Positions 1 through 10,300 of a DNA stretch of 64,000 nt are shown here, in pieces (position 1 is the first letter of the stretch; every line of letters begins with the position of its first letter). Under the pieces are notes generated by a model. The model did not search any database, was not told where the DNA came from, and was given only the letters and a program-made list of their open reading frames with translations. The stretch is taken from positions 3,033,744-3,097,743 of the forward strand of contig OX337241.1 of assembly GCA_946965045.2 (NCBI GenBank), in the 5' to 3' direction. The DNA comes from Epithemia pelagica (taxonomy: Eukaryota; Bacillariophyta; Bacillariophyceae; Surirellales; Surirellaceae). A program made the position numbers and the translations under genes.

Positions 1-158
1 GCTCCAAATGAGACTTGGTCGGCCCATTGGTTCGTTTGTTCTGTTTGAAATAACGATGGTACTCGTCTCTTGTCGGTCGAATCTTCTACTTCCGAATGCC
101 GGTTCCGAATATTGGTCGCACTTCTTCATTTACTGACCATATCTCATTATTTTGAACA
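1..158 (-). repeat. 3' LTR of element A, partial
   Basis: Positions 1-158 match 5831-5988 base for base. On the minus strand the LTR starts TGTTC right after a purine-rich tract. About 286 bp of it lie left of the window if the 5' LTR boundary at 5545 is right. Confidence 0.93.
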
Positions 159-172
159 CTCCCTCTCGGCCG
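159..172 (-). other. Polypurine tract of element A
   Basis: On the minus strand the bases just upstream of the 3' LTR read CGGCCGAGAGGGAG and are followed directly by TGTTC. This is the expected position and composition of the plus-strand primer, and it supports the LTR boundary at 158. Confidence 0.7.
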
Positions 173-185
173 AGTAGAGTCGATG

Positions 186-3100
186 TTACCATCCTTGTAT
201 ACTCTCGCGATGTTTCTCGAACGATGATTCGTTGAGCGATTTAGTGAAGATATCCGCGGTCTGATCGTCTGTCGCACACGGGTGAATCTCGATCTCCTTT
301 CGTTCCACAAAAGATTTAAAATGGAACAACTTGGTGCACAGATACCGTGTCCTGGGTCTGTACTTGTATATCGTTGCGAGTTCGACCGCACCACTGTTAT
401 CTTCGAAGGCCTTGCAGTGTATATTGGGTGTCGTAGAGAGAATAGGGAATCCCAAATCCTTCATCTCACGAGTGATGGCCATCAACGGAATGACGGTACG
501 TAGTGCGTGTGACAAACTGATGATCTCTGCTTCTGTGGTTGATAAGGCTATCTCTGACTGTAGTTTTGATTGCCAGAGGATGGGGCAACCTGCATAGAAG
601 ACCACAAATCCCGTTCGAGACCGAGCCATGTCCTTGTTTGGGTGGTCGAGCTTGTTAAAATTGCCTGCAAAGTCCGCGTCGGCGAACACTTGGAAAGATT
701 TCGTGGTGTCGGGTTTTAGTATCACTCCTTGCTTTCTTGTCCCGGCGAGGTAACGTGCTATGTGTTTGACGGCTTTCCCATGAATTGCTTTTGGGTTTTC
801 GCAAAATCTGGTGCATTGGTGGACGGCGAAACTAATATCTGGTCTCGTGCTCTTTTCCAGGAAGTTGAGTTTCCCGATCGCCGACCTGTAATGGAAATGG
901 TGATCAAAGGCTTTTCCGTCTTGGTCTTGTCTCAAGCGTACTGTGGTTGGTGCCGGTGTTTCTTTCTTCTTGGTTGATTCGTCGGCAAGGTGAAGATCTT
1001 GGAGGATTGAGTCGATTAAATGTGGCTGAGTCAAGTGGATGGTGCCATCCTCTTTTCTGTCGATGTTGACCCCAAGAAAATCGTTGACTCCGTCTTCATA
1101 TGTCATCTTCAGACCACTATTCTCCATTGTAACAATCAACCGGTCGAGTTCTTCTTTGTCAGGACCCAACAATAAAGAATCGTCCGTATACAAAATGTAT
1201 ACGCATTTACCATGATAAAAGAGGCACTCGTCGTGTGCACTTTGTTGGAAACCGACTTGCTTAAGTCGTTCCACGAGGTGTTGATTCCATACTCGGGCAC
1301 CCTGCTTCTGCCCATAGTAATTTTGCTTGATCTTGAGGACATAGTCCTCTGCTCGCTGGTTTCCTTTTGTATCGAAGGTGAAGCTTTTCGGCGCTTCCAT
1401 ATACATATCAGTCTCTGCGACTGCTTGCGTATATGCCAGCACATAATCTACCTGTTTGATGTGCCATCCTTGTGTGAGTGCCATTGTCAGGATGAATCTC
1501 ACGACAGGCCATTGAATCACGGGAGCGTAGGTTTCCCAATAGTTAACCCCCTTTTCTTGCATGGACCCATCATATGCCAATCTGGATTTCCATTTGTAGA
1601 CTTCTCTAGTTTTTAGTCTTCTTTTTCGGACGCAACTCCACACTCCTCGAGAGATTAGCGCTCCTTTTGGAATGTCCTTTCGCTTGACCACCTCCCATAG
1701 TCCATTATCGCTATGATCTTGAACTTCTTTCTGTGCTGCCTTGATGAATTCCGCTCGATCCTCTTGTTTCATCGCTTCATGCCAGTACATAACATCTGGA
1801 TTGCTGTTAGCTTGAGCGGTATTGACTGTCACAGTTGGTTTAGCTGTGATAGCTACTTCTCCGATCGCGTCTTCGGGCTCTTGGAGCGAAGTCAAGTAGT
1901 CTTGATATCGTTGTGTTCGACGAGGAGTACGTTGGGACCGCCTAGCTCCCTCATGCTCTGGCATAGTTTCTCGTTCTTCCATTGGCGGGTTAGCATCGTT
2001 AGTTTGGTCCCTGTCTTCGGGTATCGTAACGTCGATCTCACGTTGGGATGACGTCGTTGTACTTCCGAATTCCACGCGTGGTTGATTCTCCCTCATGCGT
2101 GGTCTGGATTTTGTGAACCCTGCCTTATACTGCCATTGAGATATTGGTTGGGCCTCTCCAAAACTTTTGCGTATAGTTTCAAATTGGTCATCGTATTGAA
2201 CATGAAATTGAGGTGACGTCAATCCGGAAGAAAGGGATAAGATAAGCCCGATTGTCCTTGCATGTTGGGGAGAATAGCCCAAGAAAATGCCAACTCGAGC
2301 TCGTTCGGACCATTTGGGAATTGGAGTTCCGCTTTGTAATTCGTTGTCGAGTACGTATGCTGGGCATCCGAACGTATGTGCGAGTCGTGTATTGAATCTT
2401 ACCGTTGAACCTGTAAATAGTTCCATTGGCGTCTTTTCCTTGTGTTTCTTCATTGGTGCCTCATTGAACATGTCGTTGGCATAGCGGACTGCATAGGGCC
2501 ATAAGTTCGTCGTCACTGTGCTAGGCCAGCGTCGTTGGGCGTGTATTAGCATTGTTCTTCCTGATTCTTGTAGTTCTCTAATACGACGTTCGGCCATGCC
2601 ACTTTGAAAATGGGCATTAACCCCACTGAAGGTTAATCGTTGATTCTTCATTTGTACCGCTTCCCGGAATTTATTATCGGCAAAGATGCCGTTATCGGCG
2701 TGATAATGTCGGATCTTGACTCCGTGAGTGTCTGCCCAAGCTTCAAACCGTTCTTTAGCTTCGATCGTATCTTTAGCTGATGTACTCCGTTGAAGGTGTA
2801 CATAGCCTACCCCTGAGAAGTGGTCGACGAAAACCGTAGCCACCCTATATCTGTCCCGTGTGGGAGTCCCTCGTAGATGCGCAATGTAACCCGGAGTCTT
2901 TGATATCATTTGGTCGACTGATACACATTGGCCCGGTGACGTCATAGTATCTAGTGTTCCACGATGACCTTTGATTCGCCAGGGACGTCGCGTAGCTTTC
3001 CCGTACATACACGCCGTACAGACCGGGACCTTACAGTTTGCAAGTCGCTTTGGGAGTCCTCCTTGGCGTGCCAGGCTTTGGATTTTCACCATCGACAGGT

Positions 3101-4181
3101 GACCCATTCTATGATGCGTTCGGAGTAACTCTAGCGTTGGACTTTCGGGGAGTACCTCTTCTTCATTAGGAATCACGTGTACGGTATCGCTGGGGTCTAT
3201 GAGGAACTCGGTAGTCATCGGTACATCTCTTGTTGGAAAATAATGTTCATTTTGTTCGTCGTCGAGATTCTTGTGATTTTCGTCGATACTCCAATCGTCT
3301 CCCTCATCTTGGTCCATTGTTGATGGAGACCGTTCCATGACGGATTCGTCGTCGTCTTCAATGAGGTTTGCGTTGTTGACCAGCAAGGGCTTGTTGTCCT
3401 CTTGTTGGATTGTCGTGCCTGCCTTTTTGCAAAACGCTTCGTATTTTGTGTATCCTGGGGCAGTCGTAAACTCACCCACATTTGAACCTCGTTGTTTCAA
3501 TGGAATCGTCCGTTTGAAGAGTCCTTGCCCCCAAATCAATTCGATAGCGTTGCTATATGTCACACATCGTGTTCCTCTCGGCAAGGGTTTGATATCTTTT
3601 GCTGTTTGTGCCCAATGTTGGGGCGAAAGCAGTTTGGTTGGGGTCGATGGGATGTAGAAGGACCTTGGGAGCGTGATCGTATGGATCTTGCCGTCGTCGT
3701 CCTCGATGTCCCATCGTATCGTCGTCTCGTATATATCTGGTTGATATGTTCCTGCTACTCCCTTGACCTTTCGTTTGATTTTGATTGGTTTGGTGCAGCA
3801 GTCTTGTATGTCGTTCGTAATTGACGCGGTTGCGCAATTGTCGATCAAGACTTTCCTGCTGTCGGTATCAAAGCCAACTTCGTGAGCCGCTCGGTGAGTA
3901 ACTTGTCCAGTTGTCGAAGTCAGTATCGTTGCCATACATAATGCCCGGAGGAGTCCTGTATAGTTATTTCTCCGTCGTCTCCGGCCATGGTCGATTCTTC
4001 GTTTCTTCTTCACTTTGATTTTGGTCGCGAGAGAGGTCGCTATGGAGTCGCATAGCCCTTGGACGTAGTCTAGGACTGACTCCAGGTGGTAGCACCTAGG
4101 ACACCATAGCCCGTAGCACAGCATAGTGTAACTTGATAAAAGGATCGTCACTAATACTGTGTAAACGAGCTGCTTGATCAT
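186..4181 (-). CDS. pol: Copia Pol polyprotein (protease, integrase, RT, RNase H)
   Basis: This 1331-residue ORF would be expressed by readthrough from gag, since it lies in the same frame. Domains: a hydrophobic segment at residues 4-26; retropepsin with active-site DNCA (D114) in place of the usual D-S/T-G; integrase HHCC finger (H356, H361, C388, C391 region); integrase catalytic triad D423, D496, E531 with the canonical D-35-E spacing; reverse transcriptase with YTDD at 998-1001 in place of YVDD; and RNase H with the SxTEAE region near the end. All catalytic residues are present and no internal stop occurs, so the protein looks functional. The ATG at 4181 probably is not the real initiation site if Gag-Pol is made by readthrough. 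The hydrophobic segment is unusual in a copia Pol. Confidence 0.95.
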   Translation of the reverse strand: MIKQLVYTVLVTILLSSYTMLCYGLWCPRCYHLESVLDYVQGLCDSIATSLATKIKVKKKRRIDHGRRRRRNNYTGLLRALCMATILTSTTGQVTHRAAHEVGFDTDSRKVLIDNCATASITNDIQDCCTKPIKIKRKVKGVAGTYQPDIYETTIRWDIEDDDGKIHTITLPRSFYIPSTPTKLLSPQHWAQTAKDIKPLPRGTRCVTYSNAIELIWGQGLFKRTIPLKQRGSNVGEFTTAPGYTKYEAFCKKAGTTIQQEDNKPLLVNNANLIEDDDESVMERSPSTMDQDEGDDWSIDENHKNLDDEQNEHYFPTRDVPMTTEFLIDPSDTVHVIPNEEEVLPESPTLELLRTHHRMGHLSMVKIQSLARQGGLPKRLANCKVPVCTACMYGKATRRPWRIKGHRGTLDTMTSPGQCVSVDQMISKTPGYIAHLRGTPTRDRYRVATVFVDHFSGVGYVHLQRSTSAKDTIEAKERFEAWADTHGVKIRHYHADNGIFADNKFREAVQMKNQRLTFSGVNAHFQSGMAERRIRELQESGRTMLIHAQRRWPSTVTTNLWPYAVRYANDMFNEAPMKKHKEKTPMELFTGSTVRFNTRLAHTFGCPAYVLDNELQSGTPIPKWSERARVGIFLGYSPQHARTIGLILSLSSGLTSPQFHVQYDDQFETIRKSFGEAQPISQWQYKAGFTKSRPRMRENQPRVEFGSTTTSSQREIDVTIPEDRDQTNDANPPMEERETMPEHEGARRSQRTPRRTQRYQDYLTSLQEPEDAIGEVAITAKPTVTVNTAQANSNPDVMYWHEAMKQEDRAEFIKAAQKEVQDHSDNGLWEVVKRKDIPKGALISRGVWSCVRKRRLKTREVYKWKSRLAYDGSMQEKGVNYWETYAPVIQWPVVRFILTMALTQGWHIKQVDYVLAYTQAVAETDMYMEAPKSFTFDTKGNQRAEDYVLKIKQNYYGQKQGARVWNQHLVERLKQVGFQQSAHDECLFYHGKCVYILYTDDSLLLGPDKEELDRLIVTMENSGLKMTYEDGVNDFLGVNIDRKEDGTIHLTQPHLIDSILQDLHLADESTKKKETPAPTTVRLRQDQDGKAFDHHFHYRSAIGKLNFLEKSTRPDISFAVHQCTRFCENPKAIHGKAVKHIARYLAGTRKQGVILKPDTTKSFQVFADADFAGNFNKLDHPNKDMARSRTGFVVFYAGCPILWQSKLQSEIALSTTEAEIISLSHALRTVIPLMAITREMKDLGFPILSTTPNIHCKAFEDNSGAVELATIYKYRPRTRYLCTKLFHFKSFVERKEIEIHPCATDDQTADIFTKSLNESSFEKHRESIQGW

Positions 4182-4190
4182 GTCGTGCAG

Positions 4191-4220
4191 CCCGGGGAAC
4201 CATCCCGGGTTTGGTTGTCA
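4191..4220 (-). promoter_or_regulatory. Candidate gag-pol stop-codon readthrough signal
   Basis: On the minus strand gag ends in TGA (4220-4218) followed by C, a leaky context in many eukaryotes. An 8-nt spacer (CAACCAAA) follows, then CCCGGG, a 7-nt loop and CCCGGG again (4209-4191), which can form a six-pair GC hairpin. There are 12 sense codons between the TGA and the pol ATG in the same frame, with no other stop. Spacing and layout resemble gammaretroviral readthrough signals. That readthrough occurs is inference. Confidence 0.6.
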
Positions 4221-5474
4221 TTCGTCGGTGCTGTTGTCGCTGTCATCGTCTTCATCGTGGGTAGCACTGGCTAGGGCGCTAGCAAGGCGGAGTCCTGGGT
4301 TCGTTCCCGTGTTCTCGGACGTAGTATCATCTTTGTTCTCGTGTGCTGCGTCGTAGGCCCGTTTCTTATCTCCTGTCAGACCACGTCCGTTACACGTTGC
4401 GGACGTGTGGTTTTTATTGGTCGACCACTTTCCGTGCCACTTGCACCAGTACCACATTTTTCCGTTGACTTCCTTCGTCTCGGACTGACCACTCTTTGGT
4501 CCCACCGTAAGCCAGGCCTTATCGTTGTCAGTTGCCTTGTCCGTCTTCCCTTTGTTTGTCTGTTTCTTCTGGTCAGTGGGGTTAGTCTTACGTTTCTGTT
4601 CCTTGAGTTTATTCACGGATGCTTCAAGTGCGATCAATTTCTGGTCGCGTGCCGAGAGAGCCTGCCATTTCTTCTGTTCCACGAGCGTCTGGTACTTGGT
4701 GCGAGCAACGCTCATTAGTTGACGCGGGGTCAGTCCTGGATTGTCTCCTTCTTCATATGCGTTCTTCTTGCGACGAATGAACTCTAGAAAGTTATCGTCG
4801 TTCACGGTTTCGTAGGCCTTAAATAGATTCGGTAGAAGGTCGAGCGTCTGCTCGCCGCGCGCGTTGAGAGCCCGAAGAGTCTCGTCTACATAGAAGTTAA
4901 ACTTGGCGATGTCCGCGTTCACATCCATAATATAGATGTGAAGGTCAGCCAAGCGTTGGCGTAGAACCATAACGGTGGCTTCAGTGTCCACATGTGCCAA
5001 CGAGATCAAAACCTTGAGGAGAAGGGGTCCGGAACCACGCCCATCGATAGTGAAGTCTTCGCGTCGAATATTGACCTGTGCCTTAGCGTCGTCGGTAAGT
5101 GATGCCATAATGCAAGTGTATGCCATGTATGCATTCTGTGTCTGACGATTGGCTCCATTGAAGTGTTCAACATAGGCACGGACTTGTTGCAAGGAGACGC
5201 GACCGTACTCGCTGGTGAGCAAACGAAGATTGGCGTTGGGGGCAGCGATCGCTTCTGGAATTGCAAAGATCGAAGTCCAGTTTTGTTCAACGATCCTGTC
5301 TTGGAGAGTGTCAAGGAACGTCTTGAGTCCGTCGGCTTCAAGGTCGTAGAGATCTCCGCTATCGTATAATCCGCGAATCGCTTGCTTGTAAAACTTCGCT
5401 CCTCCTGCCGTCGTGAAGTTGATCACTTGATTGGCGTTGGCATGAGCGGGTGAAAGGGCAAAATTTGCGGCCAT
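4218..5474 (-). CDS. gag: Copia Gag (capsid/nucleocapsid)
   Basis: This 418-residue protein should form the cytoplasmic virus-like particle and bind element RNA. The N-terminal two-thirds is helical and capsid-like. It is followed by a lysine-rich stretch (about 285-315) and a metal-binding pattern C344-x2-H347-x8-H356-x4-C361, which replaces the classical CCHC knuckle. A similar C-H-H-C motif is, from recall, typical of diatom copia Gags. The ATG at 5474 is the first in frame and lies 70 bp inside the 5' LTR end. The C-terminus is acidic (EDDDSD). A single TGA separates it from pol. Confidence 0.9.
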   Translation of the reverse strand: MAANFALSPAHANANQVINFTTAGGAKFYKQAIRGLYDSGDLYDLEADGLKTFLDTLQDRIVEQNWTSIFAIPEAIAAPNANLRLLTSEYGRVSLQQVRAYVEHFNGANRQTQNAYMAYTCIMASLTDDAKAQVNIRREDFTIDGRGSGPLLLKVLISLAHVDTEATVMVLRQRLADLHIYIMDVNADIAKFNFYVDETLRALNARGEQTLDLLPNLFKAYETVNDDNFLEFIRRKKNAYEEGDNPGLTPRQLMSVARTKYQTLVEQKKWQALSARDQKLIALEASVNKLKEQKRKTNPTDQKKQTNKGKTDKATDNDKAWLTVGPKSGQSETKEVNGKMWYWCKWHGKWSTNKNHTSATCNGRGLTGDKKRAYDAAHENKDDTTSENTGTNPGLRLASALASATHDEDDDSDNSTDE

Positions 5475-5529
5475 GGTGGATGATGAATTGACAACGTTTT
5501 AGCTGTAAACAGCGCAGAGGAAGCGTGTT

Positions 5530-5544
5530 GTTTTCCTGCTACCG
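5530..5544 (-). other. Putative primer-binding site of element A
   Basis: The minus-strand bases next to the inferred 5' LTR end read CGGTAGCAGGAAAAC. GGTAGCAG resembles the initiator-tRNA-complementary core used by copia elements, but the first base is C instead of T, so either the LTR boundary or the primer assignment is uncertain. Confidence 0.4.
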
Positions 5545-5988
5545 TGGGCAACAAGAACGAGCTCAACCCGTGTAAAACAAAGTTAAGTTGTGTGCTTAGT
5601 CTTTTACTTCTACTCGTAGCGATGGCTGTGATCCGTTGGATCATCGGCCGTTGGATAAAGTAGATTGGAGATCTTTTTGCGATCTTGTTGCAATCTTGGT
5701 TTCCTATGTATCGTCGTCCAGCCCGTTCTTGCCTGTCAGAATGTTTAGACGACGACTGTTATGGGATGCCATAGGATCTCGTTTCTCTATGTATTGGACT
5801 TGTTTGGGCCGTTATTGTTGATGACGCGTTGCTCCAAATGAGACTTGGTCGGCCCATTGGTTCGTTTGTTCTGTTTGAAATAACGATGGTACTCGTCTCT
5901 TGTCGGTCGAATCTTCTACTTCCGAATGCCGGTTCCGAATATTGGTCGCACTTCTTCATTTACTGACCATATCTCATTATTTTGAACA
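5545..5988 (-). repeat. 5' LTR of element A (444 bp)
   Basis: The right end (5988) is fixed by identity with the other LTR and by the CA terminus. The left end (5545) is inferred from TG next to the candidate primer-binding site, because the matching part of the other LTR is outside the window. The LTR reads TGTTC...CCCA on the minus strand. Confidence 0.8.
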
Positions 5989-6960
5989 GCTGTCAAGCTA
6001 GGTACTTTTTTCGAGCCTCCACATTTGGATGTACCTCCAATGGGGCGACTTTGTGATCGATTCAGCAGGTCCTCATGGTATCATGTCGAGAAAGGGTCCA
6101 CATAATTGGCGACCAGACTGCCATGCGGTGCCACAGCACAAAGAGATTTGCGTGGTCTTGCTGTTGGGGTTGATACTGATCCACTAATAGTCGGTCAATA
6201 CTGGAGGAGGATTTTCGTTCCACGAAAGACATGTGGATGAGGAAGCATACCATCGTCCTAGTGCTCTTGTTGTTGTTGTTGTTGTTGTTTGTTGCACTTG
6301 ACCTCCTGTTGCGAATCGAAAGCCAAGGTACGATTTCTGGCTTGTTGCGATGAAAGTTGTCATTGAGTATGTTCATCTTGCTAGAGTCTTCTTTAGAGTC
6401 TTTCTCGACGGGAGATGTGAGAGCAAATCACAGCAGAAAACGCTGCCAGAAGGCGCGAAAACGACGGCGACAGACACATTGTGGATTGTGGTATCTTTTC
6501 TTTTGTCGTTCGTTTCAATATGAATATTCCCTCAAACTGATGTGGAGTCCCTCTCCCCCAAAGTCTGGAGTCCCTTCCAAATCTTCACATTCCGAGCGTT
6601 GCGTGTGTACGAGTGGTCTCACATAGGAGTTGCTCTTCAGCACGAGTAGCCTTTAAGTAGCACGTATCCCCCTCGAAAACTGAGCTCCTACGCTCAATCC
6701 CAGCAATTCACCAACCTCATAGCCATATTGAAAACAAAACAAGAAGACCATGGCGGCAGTTTGATCAACCTTTACACAATCATACCTCTGTCATGCCTCC
6801 TCCTGCTACCCGCCAGTGTGCTGTTACGAGTTTCCCGACAGAAATTGGTCTATTCCTTGTCTCAGAGAGCAACCTCTTTCCATCCGTCCACTCTCATTTT
6901 GTTTCTATTTCTGTTCGAGCAATTCACTGCTCTGCCCATGTAAATCAAGACGATCCATCA
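5989..6960. other. Spacer with no convincing gene; TTG microsatellite
   Basis: Nothing with clear coding character is seen between the LTR and the small gene at 6961. A (TTG)n tract lies at about 6267-6290. Short open frames here lack conserved features. Confidence 0.4.
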
Positions 6961-7248
6961 ATGGAAAGTACAATGAAAGTGTCATTTTGGTCTGCAAATT
7001 CAGACCAACCAGTCCACGAAGCCATTGTTTCTGTTCCACTTGAATGGTCTCCAAGAATCTTTCTGGCAGCAATACGATTGACCGTCACCCAACGAAACAA
7101 CGTTTGCCTGTATAAAGTGACCGACACTCCACCAGGCTACTGCCGGATCAATGAGGTCCATTGGCTGTATGAGAACATTACAGCAACAACCAGGAGTATT
7201 TTGGAAGAGCAACATGCTTTTGTCTTTATTTTTGGTGGTGACTCGTAA
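6961..7248 (+). CDS. Small hypothetical protein (95 aa)
   Basis: The frame is open from 6793. The ATG at 6961 is preferred because the downstream part (from MESTMKVSFW) looks like one compact alpha/beta domain, whereas the upstream part is Ser/Pro-rich and low in pattern. The segment ends with an aromatic, glycine-containing tail. I do not recognise the family; a ubiquitin-like fold is conceivable but unproven. It converges with the large ORF ending at 7314, 65 bp away, so it may be an accessory gene of that element or an unrelated host gene. Confidence 0.35.
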   Translation: MESTMKVSFWSANSDQPVHEAIVSVPLEWSPRIFLAAIRLTVTQRNNVCLYKVTDTPPGYCRINEVHWLYENITATTRSILEEQHAFVFIFGGDS

Positions 7249-7313
7249 TCAACACACAAGTACAAAGCAAAAACAAGCAGCAATTAATGATGGTTTATTA
7301 GTATCTTTCATGA

Positions 7314-10300
7314 CTATCTGGTTTTTATTGTATCAATTCGGATTGATTTTAAGCAAGGAAAAGGGTCAGTTCGGAGAGGTAAAGAGAGCAGATCATTGTG
7401 ATCATCGTCTCGTTTCAATTTCTTTTGCCGACTATTCTCATCCCTCCGCATATCCTCCTTTCTTTTCTGACGCTTTCTTTCTTGTACCTTTGCCACTTGG
7501 GCTCTCACTTGCGGAAGCTTTGAAATGGTTTCATCTACAATGTGGGAGAGGCTTGCTGACTGATGATTGAGAGATTTTGTCCGTGCCTCAGCTTGCAAAC
7601 CAGTCTGATGAACTCTCTCGCCTTGCTCTTCTGTCAAGTCTCCTACTCCTTTGTAGTATCTAACAGAAGCAAGCAGATGATCCTCCACAAAATGAAACTT
7701 TGGTGTGATACTCAAACCAAGAGCTCGCCACATATATGAGGATTGTTTAATTTGTTTTGCGAGCCTCTCGTAGTCGAGGCTGGTTGGGTGGTATCGCTTT
7801 ATGGAACACAATGAAAAGACAGCATCAAGGTGTCCAAGTAACCTTTCATAGCCATCCAATACTGTCTTGATTGTATCTTGAGAAGCAACGACATCGCTAT
7901 CATCCATACCAATCCAAACCAAGAGACACTCATTCCATAATGACGCAAAGATTTCGCGGCGGTTCCGAAGAAGAGCTCGCAAAGAATTTCCCTGTAAGTC
8001 TCCCCCATGGTATATAGCTGGCTTTATGCCATGCTTCTTCAATACATCTTCAATCCACGCTCGTAGTGGCTGACCAGTGGCTTTGCTGTTGGCTGGTAGT
8101 TGTGCCTCTTTCTCCCACTGCTGTTTTATGAGCTTCAGTTTCTCTTTTGCTGCTTTCAGCTTGTCCTTTGCTTGTTGCTGCGCTGGTCCAGTAAGTTGGG
8201 TACTGCGATTGGCTTCGGCAATACTTGCCACAGTGTCTTGTTGTTGATACGTTGCTGTTTCAAGAGCAACGTACTGCTCAGTGTACTGTTCCGCAGCACT
8301 TTGCAATTGCGAGATGAGACTGTCATGCACCTTATTGCCCAATCCAAGGAGTAAATGGAGAATTGGTGGAGCAGTGTCCTTTACCTCTACACACAACAAT
8401 GGCTGCTGATCAGTTTTGAAGCCTCGTACATTGTTTGCACTATTCAAATATGCCGCAGAGCTGCTTTTCAACACATTTCGATGTGCCGCCATGCTTTGAA
8501 GTGTCCACATACGACCATGTCTCCTGTGTACTCGTGACCATTCTGCTTTGCTCAGGTCACAGTACCAACACCAGCAAGAAGAATAGCCTTCACGACCATA
8601 GTTTGTCATGATCTGAGAGCCATCTCCACAGCTGATGCATTGGATTGGAACGTGTCTAAGCTCTGGATCCCATTCGTTAGATACGGTTTCGTCTCCCAAT
8701 GTAACTAACACAGCCCTTTCACGACCCTCTGTTGCTCTTCTCTGCCACACACTAATGGACCCAGCTTCAATTATCTTGGCTATTGCTTGATTTATGTGTG
8801 GCATAAAGGTTTTTGACAGGATTTCATAAGTGTCTTTCCGACACTTCGCCCGGGCAACAAGGAAGGGTTCAGATCTTTCGCAATGCTTGTCTCCGTCTAT
8901 CCAACGAGTAATGATGCAGAGACAACCTCGTGAAGCCCCTTGGCCATGATCACAGGACCATAATAAGTCAATGGAATGAAATTGTGGTATTTTGGATGAC
9001 TGCTTCACAACAGAAATGACATAGGTCTTCAATGTTTCGACTATATCACGGCAGAACCATTCCACGGAACGACTTCTCGATAAAGAGAGAGACGATGTTG
9101 TCGGTGGAGGAATTAGCGATCGAGACACAAGCAATTCCTTCCTAATTTTGTCTCTTCCTGCCATGACCGTTCGTCCAAAGTGGACGCGAAGATGGCTGGC
9201 AATGATCTCTGCTTGCGTTGTATTCAATCCAGCTTCGCAAAGCATTGCTGTTGTTTCAATGACAGACATCGGCTTGACAACAACAATGTTTTTGCAAGAG
9301 CTTGCAGCACTGAGCATTGCTTCGGGGTATCTGTTTCCGACAAAAGCCAAGAGAATAGCAGCGGCGTGTTCCATTGATGACAGACCATCGGCCTCTACTT
9401 CCTCTTCATTTTCTTCTTCATCAATGTGATCCTGCTCTCGTTCAATGGAACAAGAGTCAGGAACAAACTGCTTCAAAATATTGTCAAGGAATGGATGATC
9501 TCGTTCATTCTCTCGTAAACACTTCATATTGCGTGACTTTGGTATCCGACAGAGACGGATGCGAGTAGAGTTCCCCATCTGAACGTTGAAGAGATCATAC
9601 TTTCTCTTTGACTGTTCGAGAGTAACTAGGTTGCGAAGTACTGTCGAGACTGACCAGGTATTAGATGGGTCAATGCCAAACTTTTGGAGCGCATGTAAGG
9701 ATTTGGCCTCAGCAAGAGGCGACATCATTGTGGATGAGACTGCCATTGCTGAGCGTTCTTCTCTTTTCTTTCGAAGGTCTTGGCCAAGTTTTATTATGAT
9801 GTCCGCTGCATCCTTGTCAAAACTTTTAGGTTTTCTCCACCATGAGCGACTTGCAAGCTGTTCCCTTTTGAATATCTTGGGAAGAAGAAACTGATTGATT
9901 GTTCGGAATATCATTTCGTGCTCCTCCATTTTGTGTCGGTATTCTATTGTTGCTGATTCATCCATACCAGGATTGTCTGGAGAAAAACAAACTTCAGGCA
10001 ATGGAGCTGCTGAGGAAAGAGTACTGCGAGACAGGGATGGCTGCATTTCTTGCTTAATGGCCTGTTTGAGTTGATCAACAAATGGTTTCAGGCTGATTCG
10101 TCTTGGTGGCTGCGATAGGTGACGAGGCTCTTCATACAGTGGGAGGGCTCTTTGCCCAACTCCCAGTTTAATCCAGATACACTTTTGGTCCCTTTTTTTG
10201 GTTTCCACCTTGTCTTGGTACTCGGAATAGGTGAACAGGCGACTTGTATACGACAGTTCAGCCATGTTCAACAGTCGATCAAATCCATCAGCTGCATTCC

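Larger units (their letters stand above)
1..5988 (-). mobile_element. Ty1/copia LTR retrotransposon A (3' LTR cut by window start)
   Basis: Read on the minus strand the order is 5' LTR (5545-5988), gag (5474-4218), pol (4181-186), polypurine tract and 3' LTR (158 to beyond position 1). Pol order is protease, integrase, reverse transcriptase, RNase H, which defines Ty1/copia (Pseudoviridae). The visible 158 bp of the 3' LTR are identical to 5831-5988, and gag and pol contain no frameshift, so the insertion is recent and may be active. Diatom genomes are rich in such CoDi elements; the subfamily is not assigned here. The target-site duplication cannot be checked because the left end lies outside the window. 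Confidence 0.93.

Noticed and set aside
5530-5544. Clean initiator-tRNA primer-binding site for element A
   Set aside because: Only a partial match (GGTAGCAG) lies at the inferred LTR edge and the first base differs, so it is reported as putative only.
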